Shown here: positions 1 through 9,480 of the stretch, in pieces
How positions within the stretch are numbered: the first letter of the stretch is position 1
How the letters are laid out: each line of letters begins with the position of its first letter
Assembly: GCF_011305415.1 (NCBI RefSeq)
Contig: NZ_JAANOQ010000004.1
Coordinates: 1 to 64,000, forward strand
From: Flavobacterium bernardetii
Lineage (GTDB): Bacteria; Bacteroidota; Bacteroidia; Flavobacteriales; Flavobacteriaceae
DNA: 64,000 nt
Direction: 5' to 3'
The notes under the pieces: generated by a model
What the model was told of the DNA's origin: nothing
Databases searched by the model: none
The model's input: the letters and a program-made list of their open reading frames with translations, nothing else
Program-made: the position numbers and the translations under genes

Positions 1-780
1 AACTTCGGACCATTATCAGACAGCTTACCATTAAATGATGGAACAGATACAGATGGAGACGGATTATGTGATGCTGGTGATACAGACGATGATAACGACG
101 GAATCTTAGATGCAACTGACCCAAACCCAACCAACCCAGATATTTGTGGTGACTCAGATGGTGACGGATGTGATGACTGTTCAGTTGGAACAGACAACTT
201 CGGTCCATTATCAGATAGTTTACCATTAAATGATGGAACAGATACAGATGGAGATGGTTTATGTGATGCAGGAGATACAGATGATGATAACGACGGAATC
301 TTAGATGCAACTGACCCAAACCCAACCAACCCAGATATTTGTGGTGACTCAGATGGTGACGGATGTGATGACTGTTCAGTTGGAACAGACAACTTCGGTC
401 CATTATCAGATAGTTTACCATTAAATGATGGAACAGATACAGATGGAGATGGTTTATGTGATGCAGGAGATACAGATGATGATAACGACGGAATCTTAGA
501 TGCAACTGACCCAAATCCTACAAACCCAGATATTTGTGGTGACTCAGATGGTGACGGATGTGATGACTGTTCAGTAGGAACGGACAACTTCGGACCATTA
601 TCAGACAGCTTACCAGCAAATGACGGAACGGATACAGATGGAGATGGAATATGTGACTTTGGTGATATTGATGATGATAATGATGGTATAACTGATGCTG
701 AAGAACAAAATGGAAATCCGACTTTAGATACTGATTTAGACGGAACCATTGATAGCCTAGATTTAGATGCTGATGGAGAT
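1..780 (+). repeat. 195-bp tandem repeat array in adhesin gene
   Basis: Near-identical 195-bp units begin at 1, 196, 391 and 586, and the array probably continues to the left of the window. Each unit encodes 65 residues with TDTDGDG and DDDNDG calcium-binding-type motifs and three to four cysteines. The high nucleotide identity between copies suggests recent duplication or gene conversion. Confidence 0.93.
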
Positions 781-1779
781 GGCGTAAATGATTTATTTGA
801 AGCAGGTCATGGACAAGCTGATGCAAATAATGACGGTATGGTTGATGGTCCAGTGGGATCCAATGGACTTCCAGATGCAGTTGAAGGTGGAGTAGATGGT
901 GCTGGTCCAGTATATACAATTCAAGATTCTGACGGTGACGGAATTCACGATTTCCAAGACATCGATGACGATAACGATGGTGTAAACACAGTATTTGAAA
1001 ATCCAAATTCTGACGGAGATGGTAACCCTAACACAGGAACAACTCAAGATACAGACGGAGATGGAATAGATGATTATTTAGATGTCGATGACGATAACGA
1101 TGGTGTAAACACAGTATTTGAAAATCCAAATTCAGATGGAGATGGTAACCCTAACACAGGAACAACTCAAGATACAGATGGAGATGGAATAGATGATTAT
1201 ATAGATATCGATGACGATAACGATGGTGTAAACACAGTATTTGAAGATCCAAACTCAGACGGAGATGGTAACCCTAACACAGGAACAACTCAAGATACAG
1301 ACGGAGATGGAATAGATGATTATTTAGATGTCGATGACGATGGAGATTCAATAGATACAGAGTTTGAAAATCCAGATCCAAATGGTGATGGAAATCCAGA
1401 TGATGCTTTCGATTCAGATGGTGATGGTACACCAGATTATTTAGAGTTCAACACGCATAATGGTTCTGAGGATTTAGAAGTATTCCAAATGGTGACTCCA
1501 AATGATGATAATGATAATGATGTGTTCGTAATTAAAAACATCGAGAAATACCCTAACAATACTGTAGAAATCTATAACAGATGGGGTGTATTAGTATACG
1601 AAGTTAAAGGGTATAACCCAGCTGAAGGAAAAGCTTTCAAAGGTATTTCTCAAGGTAGAGTTACGATAAACCAAAACTCTGAACTTCCTGTAGGAACGTA
1701 CTTCTATGTAGTTAGATATACTAACAATACAACTGGAGAAAACAAAGAACAAGCAGGATACTTATACATTAATAGATAA
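1..1779 (+). CDS. Adhesin with thrombospondin type 3-like repeats and type B T9SS C-terminal domain (5' partial)
   Basis: The reading frame is open from base 1 to the stop at 1777-1779, so the start and signal peptide lie outside the window. An internal ATG at 838 is not the true start. The visible part has 65-residue repeats (starts at 1, 196, 391 and 586), then 41-residue repeats (units starting near 1009, 1132 and 1255). Both are rich in DxDGDG motifs, as in calcium-binding thrombospondin type 3 repeats. From about base 1465 a gliding-motility-type C-terminal domain follows, with the motifs TPNDDNDNDVF and VEIYNRWG. In the Bacteroidota this is the type B signal for export by T9SS. The gene is first in a cassette with PorP/SprF-like and PorE-like genes. 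It is probably a cell-surface adhesin or gliding-related protein; the substrate is unknown. Confidence 0.88.
   Translation, partial: NFGPLSDSLPLNDGTDTDGDGLCDAGDTDDDNDGILDATDPNPTNPDICGDSDGDGCDDCSVGTDNFGPLSDSLPLNDGTDTDGDGLCDAGDTDDDNDGILDATDPNPTNPDICGDSDGDGCDDCSVGTDNFGPLSDSLPLNDGTDTDGDGLCDAGDTDDDNDGILDATDPNPTNPDICGDSDGDGCDDCSVGTDNFGPLSDSLPANDGTDTDGDGICDFGDIDDDNDGITDAEEQNGNPTLDTDLDGTIDSLDLDADGDGVNDLFEAGHGQADANNDGMVDGPVGSNGLPDAVEGGVDGAGPVYTIQDSDGDGIHDFQDIDDDNDGVNTVFENPNSDGDGNPNTGTTQDTDGDGIDDYLDVDDDNDGVNTVFENPNSDGDGNPNTGTTQDTDGDGIDDYIDIDDDNDGVNTVFEDPNSDGDGNPNTGTTQDTDGDGIDDYLDVDDDGDSIDTEFENPDPNGDGNPDDAFDSDGDGTPDYLEFNTHNGSEDLEVFQMVTPNDDNDNDVFVIKNIEKYPNNTVEIYNRWGVLVYEVKGYNPAEGKAFKGISQGRVTINQNSELPVGTYFYVVRYTNNTTGENKEQAGYLYINR
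1009..1377 (+). repeat. 123-bp tandem repeat array in adhesin gene
   Basis: Units of 123 bp start at 1009, 1132 and 1255, each encoding 41 residues that begin SDGDGNPNTGTTQ and contain DTDGDGIDDY. The first two units are nearly identical in DNA. The third degenerates after about 90 bases. Confidence 0.9.
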
Positions 1780-1830
1780 AAACTCTAACGGGGGAGCAAT
1801 CCCCCATTAGAAATTTAAAATTAGAACAAT

Positions 1831-2757
1831 ATGAAAAATCGTTTTTTTATTATACTACTTGGATTATTTGCTATCACAAGTTACGCTCAACAAGATGCGC
1901 AGTTTACCCAATATATGTACAATACCATTAATATTAACCCTGCTTATGCTGGTTCTCGTGGTGTATTAAGTGTTTTTGGTTTGCATAGAACGCAATGGGT
2001 TGGCTTAGATGGAGCTCCAACAACAAATAGTTTTTCTATTAATACTCCAGTTAATAATTCTAATATAGGATTAGGTTTATCTGTTATTAATGATAGAATT
2101 GGTCCTTCAGATGAAAGCTCAATCAGTGCTGATGTTTCGTATTCAATCAAAACATCAGAAACGTTTAAACTATCTTTTGGAGTTAAGGGAACGGCTAACT
2201 TATTAAATATCGATTTTACTAAAGTAAGTAAATACAACCCTTATGATAATTTAGCTCAATATAACATTGATAACAAGTTTTCTCCAAACGTCGGTGCCGG
2301 TATTTATTTTCATTCTAATAAAACATATGTTGGATTTTCTATACCTAATTTCTTAGAAACAGAACATTATAATAAAAGCTCAACATCACCTTCAAAAACA
2401 GTTGCAACAGAAAGAATGCATTACCATTTCATAGCTGGTCATGTTTTCGATTTAAATGAAACTATTAAATTTAAACCAGCAATTCTTACTAAATTAGTTC
2501 AAGGTACTCCATTACAAGTGGATGCTTCTGCAAACTTTTTATTCAATGAAAAATTTGTTTTAGGTGCGGCTTATCGCTGGGATGCTGCTGCAAGTTTATT
2601 AGCGGGTTTCCAAGTTAATAAATCTTGGTTTATTGGTTATAGTTATGATATGGAAACTTCTAAACTAGCGAATTATAATTCTGGTTCTCATGAGATATTC
2701 TTAAGATTTGAATTATTTAATAACATTGAAAACATTGTTTCTCCTAGATTCTTCTAA
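1831..2757 (+). CDS. PorP/SprF family type IX secretion system outer-membrane protein
   Basis: 308 residues. A signal peptide (about 1-19, ending SYAQ) is followed by the family hallmark QYMYNTININPAYAGSRG. The rest is the alternating pattern of an outer-membrane beta-barrel and ends in phenylalanines (PRFF). PorP/SprF proteins sit in the outer membrane with T9SS. In F. johnsoniae, SprF is needed for surface localisation of the neighbouring adhesin SprB. The gene lies 51 bp after the adhesin and 10 bp before the PorE-like gene, so it is probably part of one operon. It is clearly paralogous to the gene at 17342. That it serves the adjacent adhesin is inferred from position. Confidence 0.93.
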   Translation: MKNRFFIILLGLFAITSYAQQDAQFTQYMYNTININPAYAGSRGVLSVFGLHRTQWVGLDGAPTTNSFSINTPVNNSNIGLGLSVINDRIGPSDESSISADVSYSIKTSETFKLSFGVKGTANLLNIDFTKVSKYNPYDNLAQYNIDNKFSPNVGAGIYFHSNKTYVGFSIPNFLETEHYNKSSTSPSKTVATERMHYHFIAGHVFDLNETIKFKPAILTKLVQGTPLQVDASANFLFNEKFVLGAAYRWDAAASLLAGFQVNKSWFIGYSYDMETSKLANYNSGSHEIFLRFELFNNIENIVSPRFF

Positions 2758-2767
2758 AAAATAAATT

Positions 2768-4702
2768 ATGAAAAGAATTATATATAGTACGATAATTGCC
2801 TTTGTTTCTTTCTCTGCTCTTGCTCAAGAAAAAACTATAAATAAAGGAAATAAAGAATACAATAAATTTGCTTATTTCGAAGCTAAAGATATCTATGAGA
2901 AAGTTGCTAATAAAGGTCATAAGTCTGTTGATTTATTCCAAAAATTAGGAGATTCTTATTATTTTAATGCCGATTTAATAACAGCAAATAAATGGTATAC
3001 TGAGCTTTTCGCAATGAACGAAACAGTAGATGCTGAATATTTATATCGTTATGCTCAAACACTAAAAGCAACCGGTGATATCAGAAAATCTGATGAGTAT
3101 TTACAAAAATTTGCTACTGCAAAACCTCAAGATACAAGAGCTACGAAATTCATGTCAGCAAAAGATTATATGGATGTGATCAAAGCCAATTCAGGTAGAC
3201 ACAATATTGAAAATGCAGGAATCAACTCTAAAGCGATGGATTTTGGTGCCGCTTTTTATAAAAATGAATTAGTATTTACAAGTGCAAGAGATACTAGCGG
3301 AAGTAGAATTCACAACTGGACAAATCAAGGTTTCACAACTCTTTATGCTTCAGAAGTCAAAGAAGATGGAAGTTTAGCTGCTCCTGAAAAATTTTCAAAA
3401 GAAATTACAACTAAAGTAAACGAATCTACTCCAGTTTTTACTAGTGATGGAAACACCATGTATTTTACTAGAAATAACTACAACAATGGTAAAAAAGGTA
3501 AAGATGAAGCAGGTACAATTCTTTTAAAGATTTATAAAGCAACAAATGAAAATGGAACATGGTCTAACGTTACCGAATTACCATTTAATAGTGATGCATA
3601 CAGTGTAGCTCATCCAGCATTAAGCTCTGATGAAAAGTTTTTATATTTTTCTTCAAATATGCCTGGAACTAAAGGTGCTTCAGATTTATTTAAAGTGGAG
3701 ATTAAAGAAGATGGTTCATTTGGAACACCCATTAATTTAGGTGACGACATCAATACAGAAGCTCGTGAAACTTTCCCATATATTGCGAAAGGCGATGTGC
3801 TGTATTTTGCTTCAGACGGTCATTTAGGTTTAGGTGGTTTAGATGTTTTTGCATCAAAAATCAATGCTGAAGGGAGTAACGGAAAACCTGTAAATATAGG
3901 TTCACCTATTAACAGTAACTCAGACGATTTTGGTTACATTATCGATACACAATCTAAAATTGGTTTCTTTACTTCAAACAGAACAGGTGGGGAAGGCTCA
4001 GATGATATCTACAAGTTTAAAGAAATTATTAAACTTCAAATCGAAAACATCGAAGCAGTTGTTGGTGTAATTATGGATGAAGAAACTAACGAAGTTATTC
4101 CTAATACAGAAGTTACTATTTTCAACGATAAAATGGAAGAAGTTGCAACTGTAATTACAGATAAAGACGGTAAATATACATTCGATAAATTAGCACCTAA
4201 TACAACTTATACTCTCAGAGCAAAAGGTTTAGATGGTGAAGTTTCCGAACGCGTTTTCACAACCGGTAATGCTGGTAAACCAGGTGTAGCTAATATTCTT
4301 ACTAAAACGAAAGTTAAGAAAGTTAAAGTAGGTGATGACTTAGCGAAAACTTTCAAAATTGAAATTATTTATTTCGATTTAGATAAGTCAAACATCAGAA
4401 AAGATGCCGCTTTAGATTTAGCTAAAATCGTTGAAGTAATGAAACAAAATCCAACAATGAAGGTTGATGTTAGAAGTCATACAGATAGCCGTCAAACCAC
4501 ACAATATAATGCTAATTTATCTGAAAGAAGAGCACAAGCTACAATCGCTTGGATGGTGAAACAAGGTATCACTAAAGACAGATTAACAGGAAAAGGATAC
4601 GGAGAAAGCCAATTGAAAAATAAATGTTCAGATGATGTACCTTGTACAGAAGAAGAACACCAAAAAAACAGACGTAGTGAGTTTATTATTTTAGCGTTAT
4701 AA
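2768..4702 (+). CDS. PorE-like OmpA family protein (TPR, PD40 propeller, CRD, OmpA)
   Basis: 644 residues. The order is: signal peptide (about 1-19), TPR-like helices (about 22-135), a PD40/WD40-type beta-propeller (about 165-415, with repeated SSDEKFLYFSSN-like blades), a carboxypeptidase-regulatory-like domain (about 425-500) and a C-terminal OmpA domain (about 525-644, with IYFDLDKSNIR and the NRRSEF end). This architecture matches PorE and the SprD-like proteins encoded beside T9SS adhesins. The OmpA domain should bind peptidoglycan, so the protein probably anchors an outer-membrane assembly. It is the last gene of the cassette and is followed by a terminator at 4775-4813. Its paralogue is at 18301. 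Confidence 0.9.
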   Translation: MKRIIYSTIIAFVSFSALAQEKTINKGNKEYNKFAYFEAKDIYEKVANKGHKSVDLFQKLGDSYYFNADLITANKWYTELFAMNETVDAEYLYRYAQTLKATGDIRKSDEYLQKFATAKPQDTRATKFMSAKDYMDVIKANSGRHNIENAGINSKAMDFGAAFYKNELVFTSARDTSGSRIHNWTNQGFTTLYASEVKEDGSLAAPEKFSKEITTKVNESTPVFTSDGNTMYFTRNNYNNGKKGKDEAGTILLKIYKATNENGTWSNVTELPFNSDAYSVAHPALSSDEKFLYFSSNMPGTKGASDLFKVEIKEDGSFGTPINLGDDINTEARETFPYIAKGDVLYFASDGHLGLGGLDVFASKINAEGSNGKPVNIGSPINSNSDDFGYIIDTQSKIGFFTSNRTGGEGSDDIYKFKEIIKLQIENIEAVVGVIMDEETNEVIPNTEVTIFNDKMEEVATVITDKDGKYTFDKLAPNTTYTLRAKGLDGEVSERVFTTGNAGKPGVANILTKTKVKKVKVGDDLAKTFKIEIIYFDLDKSNIRKDAALDLAKIVEVMKQNPTMKVDVRSHTDSRQTTQYNANLSERRAQATIAWMVKQGITKDRLTGKGYGESQLKNKCSDDVPCTEEEHQKNRRSEFIILAL

Positions 4703-4774
4703 TTAAAATAACAAAAAAACCAGATCGGTAATGTTTCAAATTAAGGTATATTGTAATTTGTAAATATAAATAAT

Positions 4775-4813
4775 TAAAAATCAGCAACTATTTTTTAGTT
4801 GCTGATTTTTTTT
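4775..4813 (+). terminator. Rho-independent terminator after first adhesin cassette
   Basis: The stem TCAGCAACTA/TAGTTGCTGA is flanked by an A run and a T run, 73 bp after the PorE-like stop codon. An IS-end-like motif (4727) lies between the stop codon and this hairpin. Confidence 0.85.
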
Positions 4814-4929
4814 ATGGTATGTAAGTTAAGAGAAAATAAAATAATTTGGTAGTGTTTCAGATTAGGTGTTTTTGCAAAACGCAAATGTAACTAGCTGAAA
4901 AACAACAATTATTTGAAATTAAAAAAATA

Positions 4930-4963
4930 AAATTAGGCTGCCAGTAGGTAGCCTAATCTGTTT
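4930..4963 (+). terminator. Hairpin with T run between IS-end motifs
   Basis: The stem ATTAGGCTGCC/GGTAGCCTAAT has one mismatch and is followed by CTGTTTTT. It stands between the second and third IS-end-like motifs. It may protect the transposase gene from read-through or be left over from a lost gene. Confidence 0.55.
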
Positions 4964-5022
4964 TTAAGGCTTTAAAAAAGGTGTAAATGCTTTTGTGTTA
5001 ACTTAGTGTTTCAAATTAGGTC

Positions 5023-5682
5023 ATGGAAATAAGATGTAATTACTGTAATGAAAAATGTATAAAAAACGGATTTCAATCTAATGGAAATCAACGTTATAAA
5101 TGTAGCTTTTGTAGAAAAAGACAACAGTCAAACTATACATACAACGCATATAAACATAGCATAAATCAGGAAATCATTCAATTTACTAAAGAAGGTTTAG
5201 GTATTAGAAGTACAGCTAGAATATTAAAAATATCAACAACAACTTTATTAAAAAGAATTATAACAATTGCTACAAACATTCATCAGCCCATTATTAGCAA
5301 AGGAAAAACCTATGAAGTTGATGAAATGTGCACTTATATTAGACACAAACGAAATTTTATATGGTTGGTTTATGCTCTTGAAAAAGAATCAAAAAATATA
5401 GTAAGTTTTAATGTTGGGAAAAGAACTAATAAAACCTTAAGTCGTGTTGTTGATACACTAAAACTTTCAGAAGCAAAAAGAATATTCACAGACAGATTGA
5501 AGAATTATAGATATCTAATTGATGAGAAATTGCATTCTGTAAAACGATTTGGTACAAATCATATCGAAAGGAAAAATTTAACATTAAGAACCCATCTTAA
5601 AAGATTAAATCGAAGAACTATTTGTTTCAGTAAAAGCATGTCTATTTTAGTTTCAATTTTGAAGATTTATTTTTGGTATTAA
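5023..5682 (+). CDS. IS1 family transposase
   Basis: 219 residues, close to the usual IS1 InsAB length, but encoded in one uninterrupted frame rather than by frameshifting. The N-terminus has a zinc-finger-like CxxC region (C5, C8, C27, C30). A helix-turn-helix segment follows (about 50-80). Candidate DDE catalytic residues are D100 (YEVDEM), D157 (FTDRL) and E182 (HIERKN), and the tail RTICFSKSM matches the IS1 family. The ATG directly follows an IS-end-like repeat with no obvious ribosome binding site. The protein appears complete; whether it is active is unknown. Confidence 0.88.
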   Translation: MEIRCNYCNEKCIKNGFQSNGNQRYKCSFCRKRQQSNYTYNAYKHSINQEIIQFTKEGLGIRSTARILKISTTTLLKRIITIATNIHQPIISKGKTYEVDEMCTYIRHKRNFIWLVYALEKESKNIVSFNVGKRTNKTLSRVVDTLKLSEAKRIFTDRLKNYRYLIDEKLHSVKRFGTNHIERKNLTLRTHLKRLNRRTICFSKSMSILVSILKIYFWY

Positions 5683-5696
5683 TTGTAATTTTAAGT

Positions 5697-6261
5697 TATA
5701 AAGTTTAGCTCTTTTTTTTAGTAATTATTTTTAATGAAAGTACTAATAAATATAAATATTTTGTACATTTCTACTGAACAAAAGTGAACAAAGTACTAAA
5801 TGTTTTGATCTATCATTAACGACTTTTTTTTATTAATTGATATATATCTATTATTCGTTAAAATTTCTCAAACTTTTAGCTTCTGCAAAAGATGTGTGAA
5901 TAGATATCTTATTAATTAAGTAACATCACGTTCTGCTAATGAATTAACATTGGAATTTGATAATGCTTATAAAATTATCTAAGGAACTTGTATGCAAAAT
6001 ATAATTTTTCGATTAATCAAAAATGTTTGCAAATGCTGAATGGAATTGATGTTTTATTTACAGATATGAATAATATTGTTTAAAATGATTTTAGGAATAT
6101 TTCTTATTGAATTAAAAAAATGGAACCCTATCAGATAGTTGTCTACACAAATATTTGAATAAATTTTTTAGTAATATCCTTCTTAATAAATGCTGAAATT
6201 AAAAAACTAACTTGCTGAATTTAAATCAGTAAATTTTATATGTCATGAATTTAAAATACAT
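5697..6261. other. A+T-rich intergenic region without genes
   Basis: No convincing coding region, RNA gene or strong terminator was seen. Bases 5780-5860 resemble 21294-21366, next to the tRNA fragment, sharing the pattern AGTRAACAAAG...TAAAYGTTTT and, further on, TTGATATATA. This may be the footprint of a mobile element. Confidence 0.5.
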
Positions 6262-9123
6262 TTATCTATGTTTTACTTTTTGTTCTATTTGAATTGTAAC
6301 TCTAGTTCCAGTTGCATTTTCATTTTGTAAATCTATTTTTTCAATATGAATTTTATTTTGTCGTATTTTATTGTGAAGTTTTATACGTTCATTAATAATA
6401 TTTGAAGCTATTGATTTGTGATTACTTGTTTTTAATGAATGATTGATACCAATACCATTATCTTCAATAATTATTTTTATATTATTGTTAGAGTCTTTAG
6501 TGAAATCAATATTTATTTTTTTAACTCCAACAATTTTTGATAAGCCATGAATGATTGCGTTTTCAATTATAGGTTGTATTATCATAACGGGTATTAATAT
6601 TTTAGATAATTCAATATCAGGATCAATATTAATACTAGTTTGTAAATTATTATTTTTTGTTTTTTCAAAGTCTAGATATTTCTCAATATATTCAAACTCA
6701 CTTTTTAAAGAATGCTTGTCATGATGCATAGTTTCTAATGTTTTACGAATTAGTTTTGAAAACTTGTCTAAATAATTATTTGCTTTTATATTTCCTTCTA
6801 AAATTAAGATACTTTGAAAATTATTTAATGCATTGAAAATAAAATGGGGGCTCATTTGCGAGCGAAGTGATTTTAATTCTAAAGTGTGTAATATTAATTT
6901 TTGTTTAAATTGTCTTTTGGTATACCAACTATAACTATAAAATAAAATGATTAAAAACGCTACAGAAAGTGCTGAAATAATTATCTTAAAAGTTAACGAA
7001 TCAGTAAATTTTGGTTCAATAGAAAAGGAAACACTCTGAATATCTTTTTTATTGTTAACATAAAAGGAAATTCTATAGTTGCCTGAGGCTAACTCTTTGA
7101 AAGATAAGGTTGAGTGTTTAAATTTTTTCGATACATCTTCAGAATTATCTTTTGAAATAGAATAATATTTAGTTTGGTTTTCTTTACTATCAAAAGAGAA
7201 AATAGAAGTTATAATGTCTATATTATTTTCGTTACTTTTAAAGTGCAATGGAGTTGAATTGTTAAAATGAATAGTCTTGTCATTACATGTTATTTTTTCA
7301 ATATCTATTTTTCCTTGCTCTTTTTTTGTTATAAATAGCGGATCATTTATTATTGAAAAACCATTTCTGGTACTAGCATAGAGTTTATTGTTTTCAAAAT
7401 ATAAACCATTAATTTTGCCTCTAATTAATCCGTTTTTATATGTTATTTTGTTATTTAAAACAAAAGTATTGTTTAGTTTTTTATATACTAAAATTCCTTC
7501 ATCTGTAACGGCAAATACAATTTGTTTTTTCTCATCAACTAAAAGCTTATATATATTCTCTTTATCCAATAATATTTGTTCTATTTGGAGTTGCTTATTA
7601 ATAATGTATAGCCCTTTTGAATTTGTACCAATTAATATTTTGTTGTCAATTTTGTTGATTACATTAGTTAATTTTATCTTATTATTTATTATCTCTTTGC
7701 CATTTTTAAGTAAAATAATTTCCTCTTCATTTCCTGTAACTAAGGTATTGGAATCGAGAGCGATTATCGAATTAAGACGCATCACAGATTGGTACGTATT
7801 TATAATTCTATTTTTTTCATCATATATATCATTTAAGAAAATGTAAAATAATTTATCTTTAAAAACAGCGCCATTTTTTTGGAATTTTGTTGGTTTAAAA
7901 GAAAGCTCTTTTATGGTTTTATTAGGGAGCAACTCAAAATAATAAAAACCTTCATAACAGAACAAAATTATTTTGTTATTAATAATTTTTATTTGATAGG
8001 GATTTTTGTCTTTTATTTTTTTTAAGCAAGTTAATTTTCTACTATTGGTATTAAAACTATATAAATTATTTTCATTTGATAAGATGTACAAATCTTTTCT
8101 ATGAATTAAAGAGTGTTTTATTTGTATGTTTTTTTTATCAAAAATAGAATCGGTAAAATAACTTTCAATTTGATCAAAGTTATTAGGTAAAAAAAGCAAA
8201 CGGTTGTTTTTAAGTATAACCCAGAAATTATCTTCGTTATCAATTAATATTGTGTATACACTTTCTAAGTCAACAGGGATTTTTTTTATTTTTTCAGAAT
8301 TTACTCTATTATAAATATCATTCTTTGTAACAAAAACAGAGTCATTATTATACAAGTATATTCTATTTATATTATCATTTGAACCATTTAACCATTGGAT
8401 TTTTTTAAAATTGTTAGTATGTTTTGGAATCGTTTTTTGTCTGTCATAAGTAATAATTTTAGTAGAAAAATTCTTATTTACAAGTAGTGGGACGAAGGAT
8501 TTCAAAATAAAATTGAGTTCGTTTTTTTTTCCAAAGTTTCTATAAAAAATATAGTCATATGGAACTTTAATTTTTTGTTTGGTTAATTTATTAAAGATGA
8601 AGTGAATTTTAGTGTTTTTTTCAACTAAAAGCAGGTAATTTTTGTCCTGATTTAATATTTCATATTTCTTTTCAAAATATATTTTTTTTAAAGTATTATA
8701 CTCAACTACATAGGATTCATATCCATTAAAGGGTTTAAAATATTCTTTTCCATCATATTCAAATGTAAACTCTAAGCAGTTTATGTTTTCTGAGTTTTTA
8801 ACTTTTTTAACTTTGTCGTTTTCTATATAATAAAGCCCATTATAATATCCTGTTATCCATATTTTGTTTTTTGAATCTACTGCTAAACCAAAAATATCAT
8901 TTGAGGGTAATCCCTCGCCCAATTGAAATTTTTTAAAAGTAGAGCCATTAAATTTAACAATTCCGTTATCAGTTGCAATCCATATATATCCTTTCTTATC
9001 TTGAACAACATTATAAATAATATCAGATGGTAATCCATTTGAAGAATTGTATTCAATTAGTTGATTGTATGTTTGTGAAAAATTAAGATTAACAAAGAAA
9101 AAAAAGAATAGGAAATACCTCAT
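6262..9123 (-). CDS. LytS-type sensor histidine kinase with periplasmic beta-propeller
   Basis: 953 residues. A signal peptide (1-16) is followed by two-component-regulator propeller repeats, for example GYIWIATDNGIVKFNG near residue 50, then a probable Y_Y_Y domain (about 640-705). One membrane helix lies at about 713-735. The cytoplasmic kinase is of the LytS class: QMSPHFIFNALNN carries the phospho-acceptor H760, IIENAIIHG (about 852-860) is the N box and EDNGIGI (about 887-893) the G1 box. It is transcribed divergently from a LytTR regulator at 9481, its likely partner. The signal sensed is unknown. The gene is noticeably richer in A+T than the genes around it. Confidence 0.9.
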   Translation of the reverse strand: MRYFLFFFFFVNLNFSQTYNQLIEYNSSNGLPSDIIYNVVQDKKGYIWIATDNGIVKFNGSTFKKFQLGEGLPSNDIFGLAVDSKNKIWITGYYNGLYYIENDKVKKVKNSENINCLEFTFEYDGKEYFKPFNGYESYVVEYNTLKKIYFEKKYEILNQDKNYLLLVEKNTKIHFIFNKLTKQKIKVPYDYIFYRNFGKKNELNFILKSFVPLLVNKNFSTKIITYDRQKTIPKHTNNFKKIQWLNGSNDNINRIYLYNNDSVFVTKNDIYNRVNSEKIKKIPVDLESVYTILIDNEDNFWVILKNNRLLFLPNNFDQIESYFTDSIFDKKNIQIKHSLIHRKDLYILSNENNLYSFNTNSRKLTCLKKIKDKNPYQIKIINNKIILFCYEGFYYFELLPNKTIKELSFKPTKFQKNGAVFKDKLFYIFLNDIYDEKNRIINTYQSVMRLNSIIALDSNTLVTGNEEEIILLKNGKEIINNKIKLTNVINKIDNKILIGTNSKGLYIINKQLQIEQILLDKENIYKLLVDEKKQIVFAVTDEGILVYKKLNNTFVLNNKITYKNGLIRGKINGLYFENNKLYASTRNGFSIINDPLFITKKEQGKIDIEKITCNDKTIHFNNSTPLHFKSNENNIDIITSIFSFDSKENQTKYYSISKDNSEDVSKKFKHSTLSFKELASGNYRISFYVNNKKDIQSVSFSIEPKFTDSLTFKIIISALSVAFLIILFYSYSWYTKRQFKQKLILHTLELKSLRSQMSPHFIFNALNNFQSILILEGNIKANNYLDKFSKLIRKTLETMHHDKHSLKSEFEYIEKYLDFEKTKNNNLQTSINIDPDIELSKILIPVMIIQPIIENAIIHGLSKIVGVKKINIDFTKDSNNNIKIIIEDNGIGINHSLKTSNHKSIASNIINERIKLHNKIRQNKIHIEKIDLQNENATGTRVTIQIEQKVKHR

Positions 9124-9480
9124 GGGGATTATTTGTTTTGGTGTTAGTTCGTTTTATAAAATTAATCATAAATTATTTATTTATGATTTATGAAGTATAA
9201 ACCACAAAAATTAGTAGTACTCTAAGAACCTTTAAAAATTATTTTCATCTCTCTTTACAAAGTTTCTAACAATATTAATAAATATTTTAATGTAATTTTG
9301 GTTTTCATTATCCCAGTTAATACATGATATATACCACTTATTTCATTCTAACCTAATGATTTGATTTTTATGTATTTATTTTAACGATTTATATATAAAT
9401 ATAATTTCTTTGTAATCTAAAAATCATTTTGATTAGCACTATCATAAAATAGTATTAACCATTAATAGTTAAAAAAAAAC
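9124..9480. promoter_or_regulatory. Divergent control region between kinase and LytTR regulator
   Basis: This 357-bp gene-free region separates the divergent genes. It contains a perfect 10-bp inverted repeat, AATCATAAAT (9164-9173) and ATTTATGATT (9179-9188), 41 bp upstream of the kinase start. That could be an operator or a leader hairpin. No clear TAnnTTTG box with a partner TTG was found. Confidence 0.45.

Larger units (their letters stand above)
4727..5021 (+). repeat. Three direct copies of an IS1-end-like motif
   Basis: The motif GGTARTGTTTCARATTARG occurs at 4727-4746, 4848-4867 and 5002-5021. The last copy starts CTTAG instead of GGTAG and ends two bases before the transposase start codon. 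GGTAATG is also how the ends of enterobacterial IS1 begin. The copies may be nested IS ends or remnants of earlier insertions. I found no inverted partner downstream of the transposase. Confidence 0.65.
4848..5696 (+). mobile_element. IS1-family insertion sequence, boundaries uncertain
   Basis: An IS1-type transposase lies behind direct copies of an IS-end-like motif. The left boundary could be 4727, 4848 or 5002. No right inverted repeat or target duplication was recognised, so the element may be truncated on the right. Confidence 0.55.

Noticed and set aside
838..1779. Separate gene starting at the ATG at 838
   Set aside because: The same frame is open without a stop from base 1 and encodes the same repeat type, so 838 is an internal methionine of a longer protein.
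5697..6261. Small coding genes in the A+T-rich spacer
   Set aside because: Stops are frequent in all frames and no start with a recognisable protein was found.
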